This document shows positions 45,001 to 56,000 of a stretch of DNA of 64,000 nucleotides, in pieces. The notes below the pieces were generated by a model that was not told where the DNA came from, ran no database searches, and was given only the letters and a program-made list of their open reading frames with translations. Numbering within the stretch: the first letter of the stretch is position 1; each line of letters begins with the position of its first letter. The position numbers and the translations under genes were made by a program. This DNA is from JAYQKL01 sp965243245 (lineage in GTDB: Bacteria; Pseudomonadota; Alphaproteobacteria; RS24), in NCBI GenBank assembly GCA_965243245.1, contig OZ251536.1, positions 1 to 64,000 on the forward strand, in the 5' to 3' direction.

Positions 45001-48000
45001 GCAACTGATAGTGTTTGGGTGCGGGTTGAGGATGATGCCAACAGCACTGTTGAACAAATCACGGTTACGATTGCCGGGGCGAATGATGCGCCCACGCTGA
45101 CCTTTGATGGGACGCCTGTTAGTATTGCTGAAAACATTGACGCAGAAACGGACACAGGCGTTACCTTAACGCCAGCAGATGTGGATGTGAATACGACATT
45201 TACGGCCGATAGTTTCACGGTTTATGAAGGTAGCGCGACGACTGAATCAGAGCGTTTTGGTGTGATTTTGGATAATGGCGTTTTCAAGCTTGTTTTATTG
45301 TCGGGTAATGCACTTAACCATGAGGCTGGGGATGAGATTGCGCTTCGTGTGTTTGTGTCCGATGGGGCTTTGACGAGTGAAGCTGTTGATGTCACCGTTA
45401 CTGTCACGGATGTGAATGATGCGCCGACTATAACGCTTGGCGATACGGATGATTTATTGGTTAGCGAGGCCGGGTCTGTTTATGGGAAGGTTATTGTCCA
45501 TGGGATTGAATTTACGGCAAAACCCGGCATACCCCCTTCCGGTATTAGGTTTTCGTTCTCGGAAAGTGGCCCTAGCGATAGGTCATTCTCTATAGAACTT
45601 GGGTCTCAGCCTGAGGATGTTTCTGTTTATGCTGCTAGCTCTGACGCTATATATACGCTCGCTGAGATTATTAATCAGTTTAATGTGGCTCAACAAGACA
45701 ATACGCGTTATATGGCGGCATTGGAGGTGGATAACACGGGGCATGTTACGATTTCCTTAGATGTCCTCAGCGATGGGGAGAATGGGTCTGGTTTTTTCGC
45801 CGCGCCTCTTGTTGAGACCGCCGCCGACCTTGTTGCCAATGGTTCGCTTGTCTTGGGTGATGCGGATGAGGGTGACACGGTGACTTCTCTGGACGTTTTC
45901 ATTGGGAATGAAGACGAAGCCACCAGTAATATAACAATGGAGCTTTTGGATGTGCCTCTACCTCTTGCTGGTATGGGTGCGTCTGATGTTACGCTTGACG
46001 CCACCAGCTATGGTACATTCACCTTAACCCGCACGGCGGCGGGCGTAGTCACTTGGACGTACACGCTGAATGAGGATGCCGTGAACGCGCTTGATGCTGG
46101 TGAGACGGCAACTGATAGTGTTTGGGTGCGGGTTCAAGATGGCAATTTGGACAACTCTGTTCAGGAAATCAAGGTGTTGATTACGGGGGCGAATGATGCC
46201 CCGACACTTAGCGGCACAGAAACCGCCGAGATTCCTGAAAACAGTGACGCAGAAACGGACACAGGCGTTACCTTAACGCCAGCAGATGTGGATGTGAATA
46301 CGACATTTGATGCGGATAGTTTCACTGTCTATGAAGGTACCGATACGACTGCCTCCACCCGTTTTGGCGTGATTGATGATAATGGCGTTTTCAGGCTGGT
46401 TTTACGAGCGAATAACCCGCTTAATTTTGAAACCGAACAGACGATTAATCTTCGTGTGGTTGTGTCCGATGGGGCTTTGACGAGTGAAGCTGTTGATGTC
46501 ACCGTTACTGTCACGGATGTGGATGATGCGCCGACACTGACGCTTAGCGCGACGGATGATCTATCGGTCACTGAGGGCGGACTTGCTCTGGGGAATATCA
46601 TTATCAATGGGATTGAATTTACCCCAAAACCCGGCGCAAGCCCTACGGGTATTCAGTTTACGCACACCGTTACTTCTCCCGGTTTTGATGCGCCAGAGGG
46701 GGCCTTCATCTTTAGTACTGATTTTGAGTATGATAGTATTACCATTTATGATCCTAGAACTGATCCTGCATATACGCGCACTAAGATTCTTGAGGATTTT
46801 GATGCGGTTCGTCCCCGTTTTACGCGTTATGAGGTGGCATTGGTTGAGGCTGGCACGGGCAGTGTTGAAGTTTCCTTAACTGAGCTCATAACTGGGGGGG
46901 ATGGGTCTGGTTTTTTCGCCGCGCCTCTTGTTGATATCGCCGTCGACCTTGCTGCTGGTGGCACGCTTAACATTAGCGATGCGGAAACCTCATTGACAGA
47001 GTTACAAGTCTTTGGTGGCAACTCGGCTGATGAGGTTCTCACCGTAATTGGTCGTGGGGCAACTACTCTTTTTGCGGGTAATAACGCCTATTCTGGCTTT
47101 GTTTTCACGCGGGCGGCGAGTGGCGAAGTCACTTGGACTTATAATGTTGCTGCTGATGATGCCGCACTAAATGCTCTTGGTGCTAATGAGACGGCAACTG
47201 ATAGTGTTTGGGTACGGGTTAATGATGGTAATTCGGACAGCGAGGTTCAGGAAATCAAGGTGTTGATTAATGGGGTAAATGATGCGCCCACGCTGACCTT
47301 TGATGGGACGGCTGAGATTGTTGAAAATGTGCCCGCAAACACGGATACAGGCATTAGCTTCACCGCGATCGATGTGGATGGTGATACTTTGACTTTCACG
47401 GTTTATGAAGTCACTAACGTGGGTACTCCAACTGAAACTGAAACTATTTCCTCGCGTTTTGGGGTGGTTGCTGACGTGGCGACTTATAGGCTGACGACTC
47501 TGACTCTGACGAATAATTCCTTTGATTCTGCCACTGAGCCTTCTATTAATCTTCGTGTTGTGGTGTCCGATGGCACTCTGTCAGCGTCTCAAGACGTTAC
47601 GATTACGGTGGATGAAAATACGGCACCAACCCTTACGCTTGACACGAATGATGTTTTATCGGTTACTGAAAGCGGGGCTGTCGCGCCGACGGGGACGGTA
47701 TTCACGGTTGATGGGTTGGTATTTACCCTCAAAGATGATGCAACCTCTGCGGGTATTCAGTTTGTAACGGGTAGCACGGGCGGCCAAATCAGTATATCAG
47801 GTGATGTTGTTACGCTTGGTCCAACGAATACTGCTGGATTTCAGCTTAAGAATTTTATTACGACTAATGTGCAGGATCTATTTGACAACTATACGGTGAC
47901 ATTGACTGATAATGTGACTGAAACTGATGTGATTCAGCGTTCTGATGTCGTCAATGGCGGCAATGGCGATGGCTTCTTTTTGCCTGAGGCGTTCATCATT

Positions 48001-49674
48001 CATGGGATAGAGTTTATACTCGACCCCGGTGAGTCGGCTGAGAATATTTCGTTTGTAGGAAGAGATTATCCCGATATCGGTGAGGTACGTATAGAGGCGA
48101 CTAACGATAATAGTTTGCTTATTGGTCTTGATAGATCTACCACTACATTTAAACGTAGCGATATTGTAGATGCCGTTAATGGTGCATCTAATTCTAAGTA
48201 TACGGCGAGAGTGTTTGATGGTTTTGATGGCAATACGCAGATTCACGTCACTGATTTGAGGAATGGTGGGGATGGAGGCACTTACTACCCTCCTTTTGTG
48301 CTGACCGAAACTGCGGGCGAGCCTGAGACGAGTGGCACGCTTGAGATTGGCGATGCGGGAACCTCATTGACAAATTTAGAAGTTTATGTCGGGCTTTCTA
48401 ATAGCACTCAAGATATGGCGGTTACTGTTGGTCAAACAACGACGATTAGCAGTGCTGATGGTTTGGGTGATTTCGCCTTTACACGCGCGACTGACGGCAC
48501 AGTCACTTGGACGTTTACAGTGGATAATAATAATTCTGATGTGAACGCAATTCCAGCCGGGGGTTTTGCTACGGATAGGATTTTTGTGCGGGTGAGTGAT
48601 GGTAATTTAGACAGCCCTGTTCGAGAAATCACGATTACGATTAATGGGGTAAATGATGCCCCGACTGTCAACACAGAGCATAATGATTATGATGTCACGG
48701 ACACTCATGAAGCAGGCGATAGAGAAGCCGCGAGCGGTAGATGGGTCGTAGAAGATGATGGCGGCGGTACGCTTATCTATAGTGTTCCAACACAGGGCGA
48801 GTATGGCACGCTAAGATTCGGCACAGATGGGAACTGGGGCTATGCAATAGATACCATGCACTCAGCTATTCGGAATTTGAACGATCCGAGCAATCCGACT
48901 ACTTTGACCGACACTATTACCGTGCGGGCAACAGATGAGTTTGGTGTATTTGTGGACGGCACTGTTACCGTCACCATTAATGACGCAACCAATACTCTTT
49001 ATGTAAACAGAGGCACCGGCGATGACGGCGAGGCTAATGACAGGTATGGTGATGCTGATGCGCCAGACCAGCAAATCATTCAAGGCGCCGGTGGTGATGA
49101 TTTCCTTCAAAGCGGGAGAGAAGGTGATATTATCATTGGCGGCACCGGCAATGATGATATTCAGTTACAGGGAAACAGTGCAACTTCGGATAGAATTGTT
49201 TATCGGATTGCCAGCACCGATGACGGGCTTTTCGGACTTGATGGAAATGACACGGTTCACGATTTTAGTATTACTAGATCCGCAAGTCGGGATGACGTGG
49301 TGTTTGTTGACACAGATGGCACCCCGCTAGGAAGCTTTGCTGATTTGCTTGACCTTGGAAAGACTGTGGATGCTGATGGTAATTCTCAGACGCCGCAACT
49401 GACTGTGACCATCAGGGAGGGTGCTCATCCTTTAAATGCAGGCCTGATATTTACGTTTCTTGGTGATACGACGACGAGTACTGATGATACAACGCTAACC
49501 CTTAATTTTGAGAGGAGCTTTCTTAGTTTTAATATAATAAGAAATATAGTAACTGGAGGCGGTGGGATTTCGAATAATCAACTGACGAATGCAGGGCTTA
49601 CTAGCTTTGCGAATAACTTTAACAATGACTTCGACGTGTTTGCCTTGGAAGAGTTTGGCATAGAGATAATTTAA
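42085..49674 (+). CDS. Adhesin 4: 2529-residue protein built of a 1.1-kb super-repeat, no 112-residue array
   Basis: Order: leader (MFHHQKFVKSAFCKNALLNS..., basic KKRPRKYKLK, lipobox Cys71); head domain (about 100-235, with YVDENDNGAMDDNE and VVASPISTVIEAL); DVWGFRDP domain to NGINDAPV (about 430); a cadherin-like domain; two diverged copies of the 112-residue cadherin repeat (about 43656-44319); and four units of a GIEF-type module, a VCBS-like domain and usually a cadherin-like domain (44323-48660). A VCBS domain follows (48661-48990, YGTLRFGTDGNWGYAIDT), then the C-terminal module (IIGGTGNDDI, YRIASTDDGLFGLDGNDTV, VDTDGTPLGSF) ending EEFGIEII. This is the clearest example of the basic family plan. 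It is probably exported and surface-bound. Its close likeness to the start of adhesin 5, including the upstream spacer, points to a fairly recent duplication. Confidence 0.9.
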   Translation: MFHHQKFVKSAFCKNALLNSTSFSPLNYWRKLLDVAELLSASKQSKKRPRKYKLKAEVSITPLLAALLAACSNETVPVGGTLDGTNVTTPTGDETPALPFDLYVLDGAVEGALVYVDENDNGAMDDNESLIGTTDENGRVSIEAEYAGETFFIDASGALDLFTGESLPNNTFYRAISEDRGGADVVASPISTVIEALKDSDPELTPEAILAIIFGENTQIDMDDLNNPDNYILPLNADPKPIDSPEAIAEQIASTNIRLQVLIEQAVGNLDTVVTAVTNGGFVVTDDLTPASQREATARIVEARERANGEPVANPVAGIEVNEDEDLPLAMDVWGFRDPVGNRNDDNTPPSSFARLDIVSITNGVLVASDGTEYGAGAEIPSAQLGNLVFRPATDYSGSVQITYTVFDGEDDSDEATLAITVNGINDAPVIDRTDVETEFSIAGGSTANVIEITATDVEGDTLIYSIRDTDADAALFQISDTGVVRWATPPVFDASSDNLYSVTVVVSDGDATDTITLTITVTDIDANAPVFSSDGSPPNQDENIAANNSDDSQASAVTIYEARAESASGGDVTYSLAGTDGALFGIDAEGDIWFRASPDHENKSSYSFTVVASVTVNDVELTTEQAVTLELNDLNDSPPEFSSGDKASASATVAVNDDGDTQGSAATIYTAIAAPDDAGDTVVYSLTSADTTTFGINASTGDVWFKTAPDYTTNSSYSFTVQASVTADGMTETATQTVMVSANATPTITLGDTDDLVVSDAGSVYGKVIVHGIEFTAKPGTNPSGIKFTESNSGFDVDLFILMGSQYDELFIYDPRADSERVYTRDSIIAEFNVDDQDNTRYEAALVEAGTGSVTISFDDLINGGDGSGFFATPLVETAADLAADGTLEISDLETSAAELKVFIDNEDTDSDSTTTEIAHDGSADTIVDNISGDGSYGSFTFTRTPDGGVSWTYALDDTNSTVNALDVGETATDSVWVRVEDDANSTVEQITVTIAGANDAPTLTFDGTPVSIAENIDAETDTGVTLTPADVDVNTTFTADSFTVYEGSATTESERFGVILDNGVFKLVLLSGNALNHEAGDEIALRVFVSDGALTSEAVDVTVTVTDVNDAPTITLGDTDDLLVSEAGSVYGKVIVHGIEFTAKPGIPPSGIRFSFSESGPSDRSFSIELGSQPEDVSVYAASSDAIYTLAEIINQFNVAQQDNTRYMAALEVDNTGHVTISLDVLSDGENGSGFFAAPLVETAADLVANGSLVLGDADEGDTVTSLDVFIGNEDEATSNITMELLDVPLPLAGMGASDVTLDATSYGTFTLTRTAAGVVTWTYTLNEDAVNALDAGETATDSVWVRVQDGNLDNSVQEIKVLITGANDAPTLSGTETAEIPENSDAETDTGVTLTPADVDVNTTFDADSFTVYEGTDTTASTRFGVIDDNGVFRLVLRANNPLNFETEQTINLRVVVSDGALTSEAVDVTVTVTDVDDAPTLTLSATDDLSVTEGGLALGNIIINGIEFTPKPGASPTGIQFTHTVTSPGFDAPEGAFIFSTDFEYDSITIYDPRTDPAYTRTKILEDFDAVRPRFTRYEVALVEAGTGSVEVSLTELITGGDGSGFFAAPLVDIAVDLAAGGTLNISDAETSLTELQVFGGNSADEVLTVIGRGATTLFAGNNAYSGFVFTRAASGEVTWTYNVAADDAALNALGANETATDSVWVRVNDGNSDSEVQEIKVLINGVNDAPTLTFDGTAEIVENVPANTDTGISFTAIDVDGDTLTFTVYEVTNVGTPTETETISSRFGVVADVATYRLTTLTLTNNSFDSATEPSINLRVVVSDGTLSASQDVTITVDENTAPTLTLDTNDVLSVTESGAVAPTGTVFTVDGLVFTLKDDATSAGIQFVTGSTGGQISISGDVVTLGPTNTAGFQLKNFITTNVQDLFDNYTVTLTDNVTETDVIQRSDVVNGGNGDGFFLPEAFIIHGIEFILDPGESAENISFVGRDYPDIGEVRIEATNDNSLLIGLDRSTTTFKRSDIVDAVNGASNSKYTARVFDGFDGNTQIHVTDLRNGGDGGTYYPPFVLTETAGEPETSGTLEIGDAGTSLTNLEVYVGLSNSTQDMAVTVGQTTTISSADGLGDFAFTRATDGTVTWTFTVDNNNSDVNAIPAGGFATDRIFVRVSDGNLDSPVREITITINGVNDAPTVNTEHNDYDVTDTHEAGDREAASGRWVVEDDGGGTLIYSVPTQGEYGTLRFGTDGNWGYAIDTMHSAIRNLNDPSNPTTLTDTITVRATDEFGVFVDGTVTVTINDATNTLYVNRGTGDDGEANDRYGDADAPDQQIIQGAGGDDFLQSGREGDIIIGGTGNDDIQLQGNSATSDRIVYRIASTDDGLFGLDGNDTVHDFSITRSASRDDVVFVDTDGTPLGSFADLLDLGKTVDADGNSQTPQLTVTIREGAHPLNAGLIFTFLGDTTTSTDDTTLTLNFERSFLSFNIIRNIVTGGGGISNNQLTNAGLTSFANNFNNDFDVFALEEFGIEII
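44323..48660 (+). repeat. Super-repeat of about 1.1 kb, four units, in adhesin 4
   Basis: Units start at the Pro codon before L-x-x-x-D-D/V-L at 44323, 45424, 46531 and 47626, giving periods of 1101, 1107 and 1095 bp. Each has a GIEFT-x-KPG (or GLVFTLKDD) module ending NGG-x-G-x-G-F-F, a VCBS-like domain with TATDSVWVRV, and a cadherin-like domain with ENxxAxTDTG and SDG. The fourth lacks the cadherin-like part and carries a second GIEF module. Confidence 0.85.
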
Positions 49675-49711
49675 GTCGGTTTGGCGCGAAAAGCCCCTTC
49701 AAGGGATGCGG

Positions 49712-49754
49712 GCGAGGCGAGGTGCGAGGTGCGAGGGGCGAGGGGCGAGGGGGG
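49712..49754 (+). repeat. G-rich heptamer repeat (GCGAGGT/GCGAGGG), about five units
   Basis: Two GCGAGGT and three GCGAGGG units run from 49717 to 49751, with flanking partial units. The same repeat in spacer C has four units, all of the G type or nearly so. Copy-number change by slippage is likely. Confidence 0.75.
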
Positions 49755-49784
49755 CATATTCTCAATATCTTCTCCCGCCTTTTT
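49744..49784 (+). terminator. Probable intrinsic terminator of adhesin 4
   Basis: GGCG-(A)-GG-GG pairs with CTCCCGCC (bulged A, one G-U) and is followed by TTTTT. It matches the terminator position in spacer C, directly before the 31-nt element. Confidence 0.5.
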
Positions 49785-49786
49785 GA

Positions 49787-49817
49787 TATTGCTCTCAAAA
49801 CCTATATATGCAATCAT
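49787..49817 (+). other. Conserved 31-nt spacer element, copy D
   Basis: Identical to copy C, 113 bp after the upstream stop. Confidence 0.6.
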
Positions 49818-50034
49818 GTCGGCTGTAATTGGTGCTTCTAAAGCTAAAAGAAGAAAATAACTTATATTTATAAGCTCAAAAAATGAAATCGGAAAAACCA
49901 AACTTAATTTTTTATTCATCCTTTGAGCTTATAAATATAACTGATTGTCTGTCATGCCAGTCGTTTATTGGGTCGCGCTAATCATCCATATCAAGCAACA
50001 GCAGACATAAAAAGTAAAAGAAATCTATCGAGTC

Positions 50035-50038
50035 AGGA
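50035..50038 (+). promoter_or_regulatory. Shine-Dalgarno site of adhesin 5
   Basis: AGGA lies 6 nt before the ATG at 50045, in the context TCAGGATAAAAC shared with adhesin 4. Confidence 0.7.
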
Positions 50039-50044
50039 TAAAAC

Positions 50045-53000
50045 ATGTTTCATCATCAGAAGTTTCCCAAAACCGCGCTTTGTAAAATCGCGTTACTGAA
50101 CAGCACCTCTTTTTCCCCGCTTAACTATTGGCAAAAGCTTCTAGATGTTGCTGAACTTTTGAGTGCTAGCAAACAAAGCAAAAAACGCCCCAGAAAATAT
50201 AAGTTAAAAGCAGAAGTTTCAATCACGCCCTTGCTGGCCGCACTGCTCGCCGCCTGTAGCAATGAGAATGTTCCCGTAGGCGACAATGTGAGCAACATAG
50301 ATACAACCCCGGATACTGTTACGCCAACCGCGCTATCATTTGATCTTTATGTCTTAGATGGTGCTATTGAAGGCGCACTGGTTTATGTCGATGAAAACGA
50401 CAATGGGGCAATCGATGATAACGAAACGCCTATTGGCACAACGGATGAAAATGGACGCGTGTCTATTGAGGCGGAATATGCTGGCGAAACATTCTTTATT
50501 GATGCTTCGGGTGCGCGTGATTTATTTACCGGTGAGAGCCTGCCGAGCGATACTTTTTATCGGGCTATATCTGATGAACGCGGCGGCTCAGATGTCGTCG
50601 CATCACCAATCTCGACAGTCATTGAAGCCCTCAAAGACAGTGACCCAGAGCTGACGCCTGAGGCGATTCTGCAAATTATTTTCGGCGCGAATACGCAAGT
50701 TGAAATGGATGACCTCAACAATCCTGACAATTTTATTCTATCAACCGATACAACGCGAAAACCAACAGGCTCTCCAGAAGCAATCGCCGAACAAATCGCA
50801 TCAACCAGCATTCAGTTGCAAGTGCTCATAGAACAAGTCATAGAGCAAGAAGGCGATTTGGATGATGTCTTAGCGGCAATCGGAGAGAGCTTTGATATTA
50901 GTGATTTGGACCCTGATTTTCGAACCGAAGCCAATGAGCGCATCATTGAGGCACGCGAGCGCGCTGGCGGTGACCCGATTGCCAATCCTGTAACCGGCAC
51001 TACCGCCACCTTAAATAATGACCTCGCCTTGGAGATGGATGTCTGGGGCTTCCGTGACCCGGTCGGCAATGTGAATGATGATAGTTCATTTATGCGTCTT
51101 GATATTGACTCAATTACCGATGGAATCACAACTGATGTGCGCGGCGTGCTTGTGCATATTGCAGATGATGGCATAGAAACTGAATATGGCGCAGGAGAGG
51201 GAATTGAGTTTGAGCATCTTGGAAATCTGTTTTTTCGCCCCGCGACTGATTATTCAGGGCGCGTAGAGATTACCTATACGGTGTTTGATGGCGAGGATGA
51301 TTCTGATGAGGCAAGCTTAGAAATTGAAGTTATTTTTGACCCTGATGCGCCGGTGTTTTCGTCTACCGCCCCGACTTCTGCAAATGAGAATACCGCGTTC
51401 AATGATAATGCCAGCGAGCAAGGCAATGCGGTGAGTATTTATGAAGCGCGTGCGACGACATCCGCTACGAATGGAGAGGTTACTTATGAGTTGGCAGGCA
51501 CAGATGCGGCTTTGTTCGGGATTAACGGCACGAGTGGCGATATTTGGTTCAGAACCACGCATAATTATGAGGCTGAAAACAACAGAGAATATAGTTTCAG
51601 GGTGGTTGCCCGCGTGATTGTGAACGGTGTCGTTCTGACAACAGAACAGGCGGTTACGCTCACCATTGCTGATGTCAATGACGCGCCCACGCTGACTGCC
51701 ACAGCAACCGGCACGATTACTGAAAATGCGCCAAGCCAAGCGGATACAGGCGTTACCTTAACGCCGGACGATGAGGATGGTGATACATTTGATGCGGTGA
51801 CCAGTTTCACGATTTATGAAGGCGCAAGCGGCACGGCTGATACAGATATTTCCCAGCGTTTTGGGGTGGTTGAGGATAATGGCGTTTTCAGGCTGGTTCT
51901 TTTGGACAATAGCACCCTTGATTCTGTAAACGCTTCCGAAATTACGCTTCGCGTGGTCGTTTCCGATAATAGCGGCGCGGATAGTAACGAGGTTACGGTC
52001 ACGATTACTGTTACTGATATAGACCCTAATGCGCCGGTGTTTACGTCTGGTGGCAGTCCGCCTAATCAGGATGAGAATATTGCGGCCAATAATAGTGAAG
52101 ATACCCAAGCCAATGCGATGATGGTTTATGATGCTGAGATTGAAACAAATTCGCTTCATGGCACCTCTTTGAGCTATAGTCTGCTTGCTACAGATGATGG
52201 GAACTCTTTCGGGATTAACGCGAGCACTGGCATTGTTTGGTTCCGTAGCCCGCCCGACCATGAGGATAAGCCAAGTTATAGCTTCACGGTGGTTGCTTCT
52301 GTTACGGTGAACGACGTTGAGCTGACAACAGAGCAGGCGGTTACGCTCAATATTAATGATTTAAATGACTCGCCGCCGGTGTTTACGTCTAGTGCGACGG
52401 CGTCGGTTAATGAGAATATTGCGGCCAATGATGATGGTGATACCCAAGGCAGTGCGGCGACTATCTATACAGCTATTGCCGCCCCCGATGATGCAGGCGA
52501 TACGGTTAGCTATAGCCTGACGTCGGCTAATGATGGGGACTCTTTTGGGATTAATGCGTCAACGGGAGATGTTTGGTTCCGCGCCTCGCCTGACCATGAG
52601 AGCGGCAAAACAAGTTATAGCTTCACGGTGGTTGCTTCTGTTACGGTGAACGACGTTGAGCTGACAACCGAGCAGGCGGTTACGCTCAATATTAATGATT
52701 TAAATGACTCGCCGCCAATATTTGCGGACACGAGTGATGCGGTGTCTGTTAGTGTGGATGAGAATATTGCGGCCAATGATGATGGTGATACCCAAGGCAG
52801 TGCGGCGACTATTTATACAGCTATTGCCGCCCCTGATGATGCAGGCGATACGGTTAGCTATAGCCTGACGTCGGCTAATGATGGTGACTCGTTTGGGATT
52901 AATGCGTCAACGGGAGATGTTTGGTTCCGCACCTCGCCTGATTATGAGGATGAAGACGAGAGGGAGTATACTTTCACGGTGGTTGCTTCTGTTACGGCGG

Positions 53001-56000
53001 ATGGGGTTACGCAAACCGCGACCCGCATTGTTACTTTGAGCGTTACTGATTTGAATGATAATGCGCCGGTGTTTACGTCTAGTGCGACGGCATCGGTTAA
53101 TGAGAATATTGCGGCCAATGATGATGGTGATACCCAAGGCAGTGCGGCGACTATTTATACAGCTATTGCCGCCCCCGATGATGCAGGCGATACGGTTAGC
53201 TATAGCCTGACGTCGGCTAATGATGGTGACTCGTTTGGGATTAACGCGTCAACGGGCACTGTTTGGTTGCGTAGCCCGCCCGACCATGAGAACAAATCGA
53301 GTTATAGCTTCACGGTGGTTGCTTCTGTTACGGCAGATGGTGTGACGCACAGCGAGTCGCAGATAATTACTTTGAGCGTTACTGATTTGAATGATAATGC
53401 GCCGGTGTTTACGTCTAGTGCGACGGCATCGGTTAATGAGAATATTGCGGTCAATGATGATGGTGATACCCAAGGCAGTGCTGCGACTATTTATACAGCT
53501 ATTGCCGCCCCCGATGATGCAGGTGATACGGTTAGCTATAGCCTGACGTCGGCTAATGATGGTGACTCGTTTGGGATTAATGCGTCAATGGGAGATGTTT
53601 GGTTGCGTAGCCCGCCCGACCATGAGAACAAATCAAGTTATAGCTTCACGGTGGTTGCTTCTGTTACGGCAGATGGGGCGACGCACAGCGCGTCGCAGAT
53701 AATTACTTTGAGCGTTACTGATTTGAATGATAATGCGCCGGTGTTTACGTCTAGTGCGACGGCATCGGTTAATGAGAATATTGCCGCCAATGATAGTGAA
53801 GATACGCAAGGCAGTGCGGCGACTATTTATACAGCTATTGCGGTGCCAGATGTTGAGGGGGCTGCGGTTGTCTATAGTTTGGGAGGGGCAGATAGTGCCT
53901 CCTTCGGGATTGATGCGTCAATGGGCACTGTTTGGTTCCGCGCCGCGCCCGACCATGAGAACAAATCGAGTTATAGTTTCACGGTGACAGCCACTGTTGG
54001 CGACCTGTCATCGGAGGAGCAAACGGTTACGGTCAATATTAATGATTTAAATGACTCGCCGCCAATATTTGCGGACACGAGTGATGCGGAGCCTATTACT
54101 GTGAATGAGGATGTTGCGGTCAATGATGCAGATACGCAAGGCAGTGCGGCGACTATCTATACAGCTATTGCCACGCCAGATAGATCTAGTGATAGTGTTA
54201 TGTATAGTCTGGCAGATGATGACACGACTACCTTCGGGATTGACTCCAGTAATGGCGATGTTTGGTTCAAAACCGCGCCTGTTTTTGATGCCAACGACCC
54301 GACTTATAGCTTCACGGTGACAGCGACTGTTACGGTGGGCACTGACATCCAAACAGCGTCTCAAGTGGTTACGGTCACGATTACTGACCGTCCGAATCTG
54401 ACGCTTAATGATATAGACGTGGCGCTCATTGATGGCGGCGTTGTTGCGCCTGCGGCGACGGTGTTCACGATTGATGGCTTGCTTTTTACGCTCAACGCTG
54501 GCGAGACCTCGGCGGGTCTTCAGGTTAAAACAGTCAATACTGGTGAGGTTGGTCAGTTTAGTGTCAACGGTGGGGTTGTTACGATTCACCAAGATAATAC
54601 CAATGGATATGCGCGGAACTTTCTTGAGCGTAAATTTGGTGAGGAAGCAACCAATCCCAAATATACGGTGACTGATGCTGTTAATGCGGTTAGCACTGGT
54701 AATGTTTCGGCGGCGACTTTCTTAAACGGCGGCAATGGCGATGGCACTGGATTCTTTGCGCCTGTGTTCACGATACAGGGGATCGAGTTTAGGCTCAAAG
54801 CTGGCGAGACCGCGACGGGTATTCAGTTTACATCGGGCAGTAGCTTTGGCGTAGACGGTGATGTTGTTACTCTAAATTCAGGTAATATCAATGGATTTAG
54901 GCGTAGTGCTATTAGGGATGCAGTTAATGATGCAACCAATAGCAAGTATACGGCGAAAGTGGCTGATGGGGTGGATGAGGCTGCTCAGATTCAAAGAAGT
55001 GTTTTTGTAAATGGCGGGAATAGTGGTTTTTATACCCGGCCCGCACTGAGCGAAGTTGACGCTGATATTGATGCCAATGGAACGCTTGATTTTAGCCATG
55101 GAACAACCTCATTAACACAGCTGAGAGTTCGTGTTGGCAATACTGACAACCCCGAAACCCCACTTAGCCACAATGCGAGTACAGAAACGACTGTAACGAT
55201 TAATGGTGACGCCAGTAACTCAAATGGCGACGCCTATGGTCAATTTACCTTTACCCGCGCGAGTGATGGCACGGTTAGTTGGGCGTACAGGCTAACTGAG
55301 ACTGCCGCAGATGGGCTTGTGGCAGGCGAGGTGGCAACTGATAGCGTCTTTGTGCGGATTTTGAATGATAATGATGTTGACAGCCCTGTTCGCCAAATCA
55401 CGGTTACGATTACGGGCACCAATGATGCGCCGACAATAACGCGTATAGGCGATGATGCTTCTGTTATCACGGGCGCGGTTACAGAAGACCCAGCCAGCGA
55501 TAACACCGCTTCGGGTGAATTTTTCGCCACAGATGCTGAGGATGATGATGCGACTCTTATCTATAGCGTTGAAGCACAAGGGCTGTATGGGACGCTGACA
55601 CTCACAACAAGCGGCGGCGCAGACGGGAAGTGGAGCTATGTGCTCGATAATACCAATGAAACTGTTCAGGATTTGGGCGAAGACGTGATTTTGCCCGATA
55701 CTATTATCCTTCGGGCAACAGATAGTGAAGGCGGATTTGTTACCCAAAATGTAACCATCATGATTACGGGTGCAAATAACGCGCCGACTGTGTCGCTGAA
55801 CACTTTGGACGGCCAGACCACTGAGAGCGGGTTTGTTAGGGGGTCGATGTTAATTGTTAATGGGATTCAATTTACCGTTAAGACCGGTAACTCCGGTGAA
55901 GACCCTGTTGGTATTGTGTTTAGTTTAAATACTATTGTGAATAATTTTGGTGTCTCACCTAATGGTGACTTGGATAGGTTTTTTCTATCTTCTGGTGAAC

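Larger units (their letters stand above)
49675..50044. other. Spacer D (adhesin 4 to adhesin 5), 370 bp, near-copy of spacer C
   Basis: Contents and order are as in spacer C. The G-rich heptamer tract is longer and of mixed type. The last 150 bp before the ATG differ from spacer C at only a few bases. A minus-strand terminator-like hairpin (CCCT/AGGG at 49695-49705 with A-run before it) is shorter than its counterpart. No gene is supported. Confidence 0.85.

Noticed and set aside
50045..50300. LapG-type di-Ala cleavage and retention module at the N-terminus
   Set aside because: The only Ala pairs are in the lipobox-like LLAALLAAC. There is no T/P-A-A-G site and no LapA-type retention region that I recognise.
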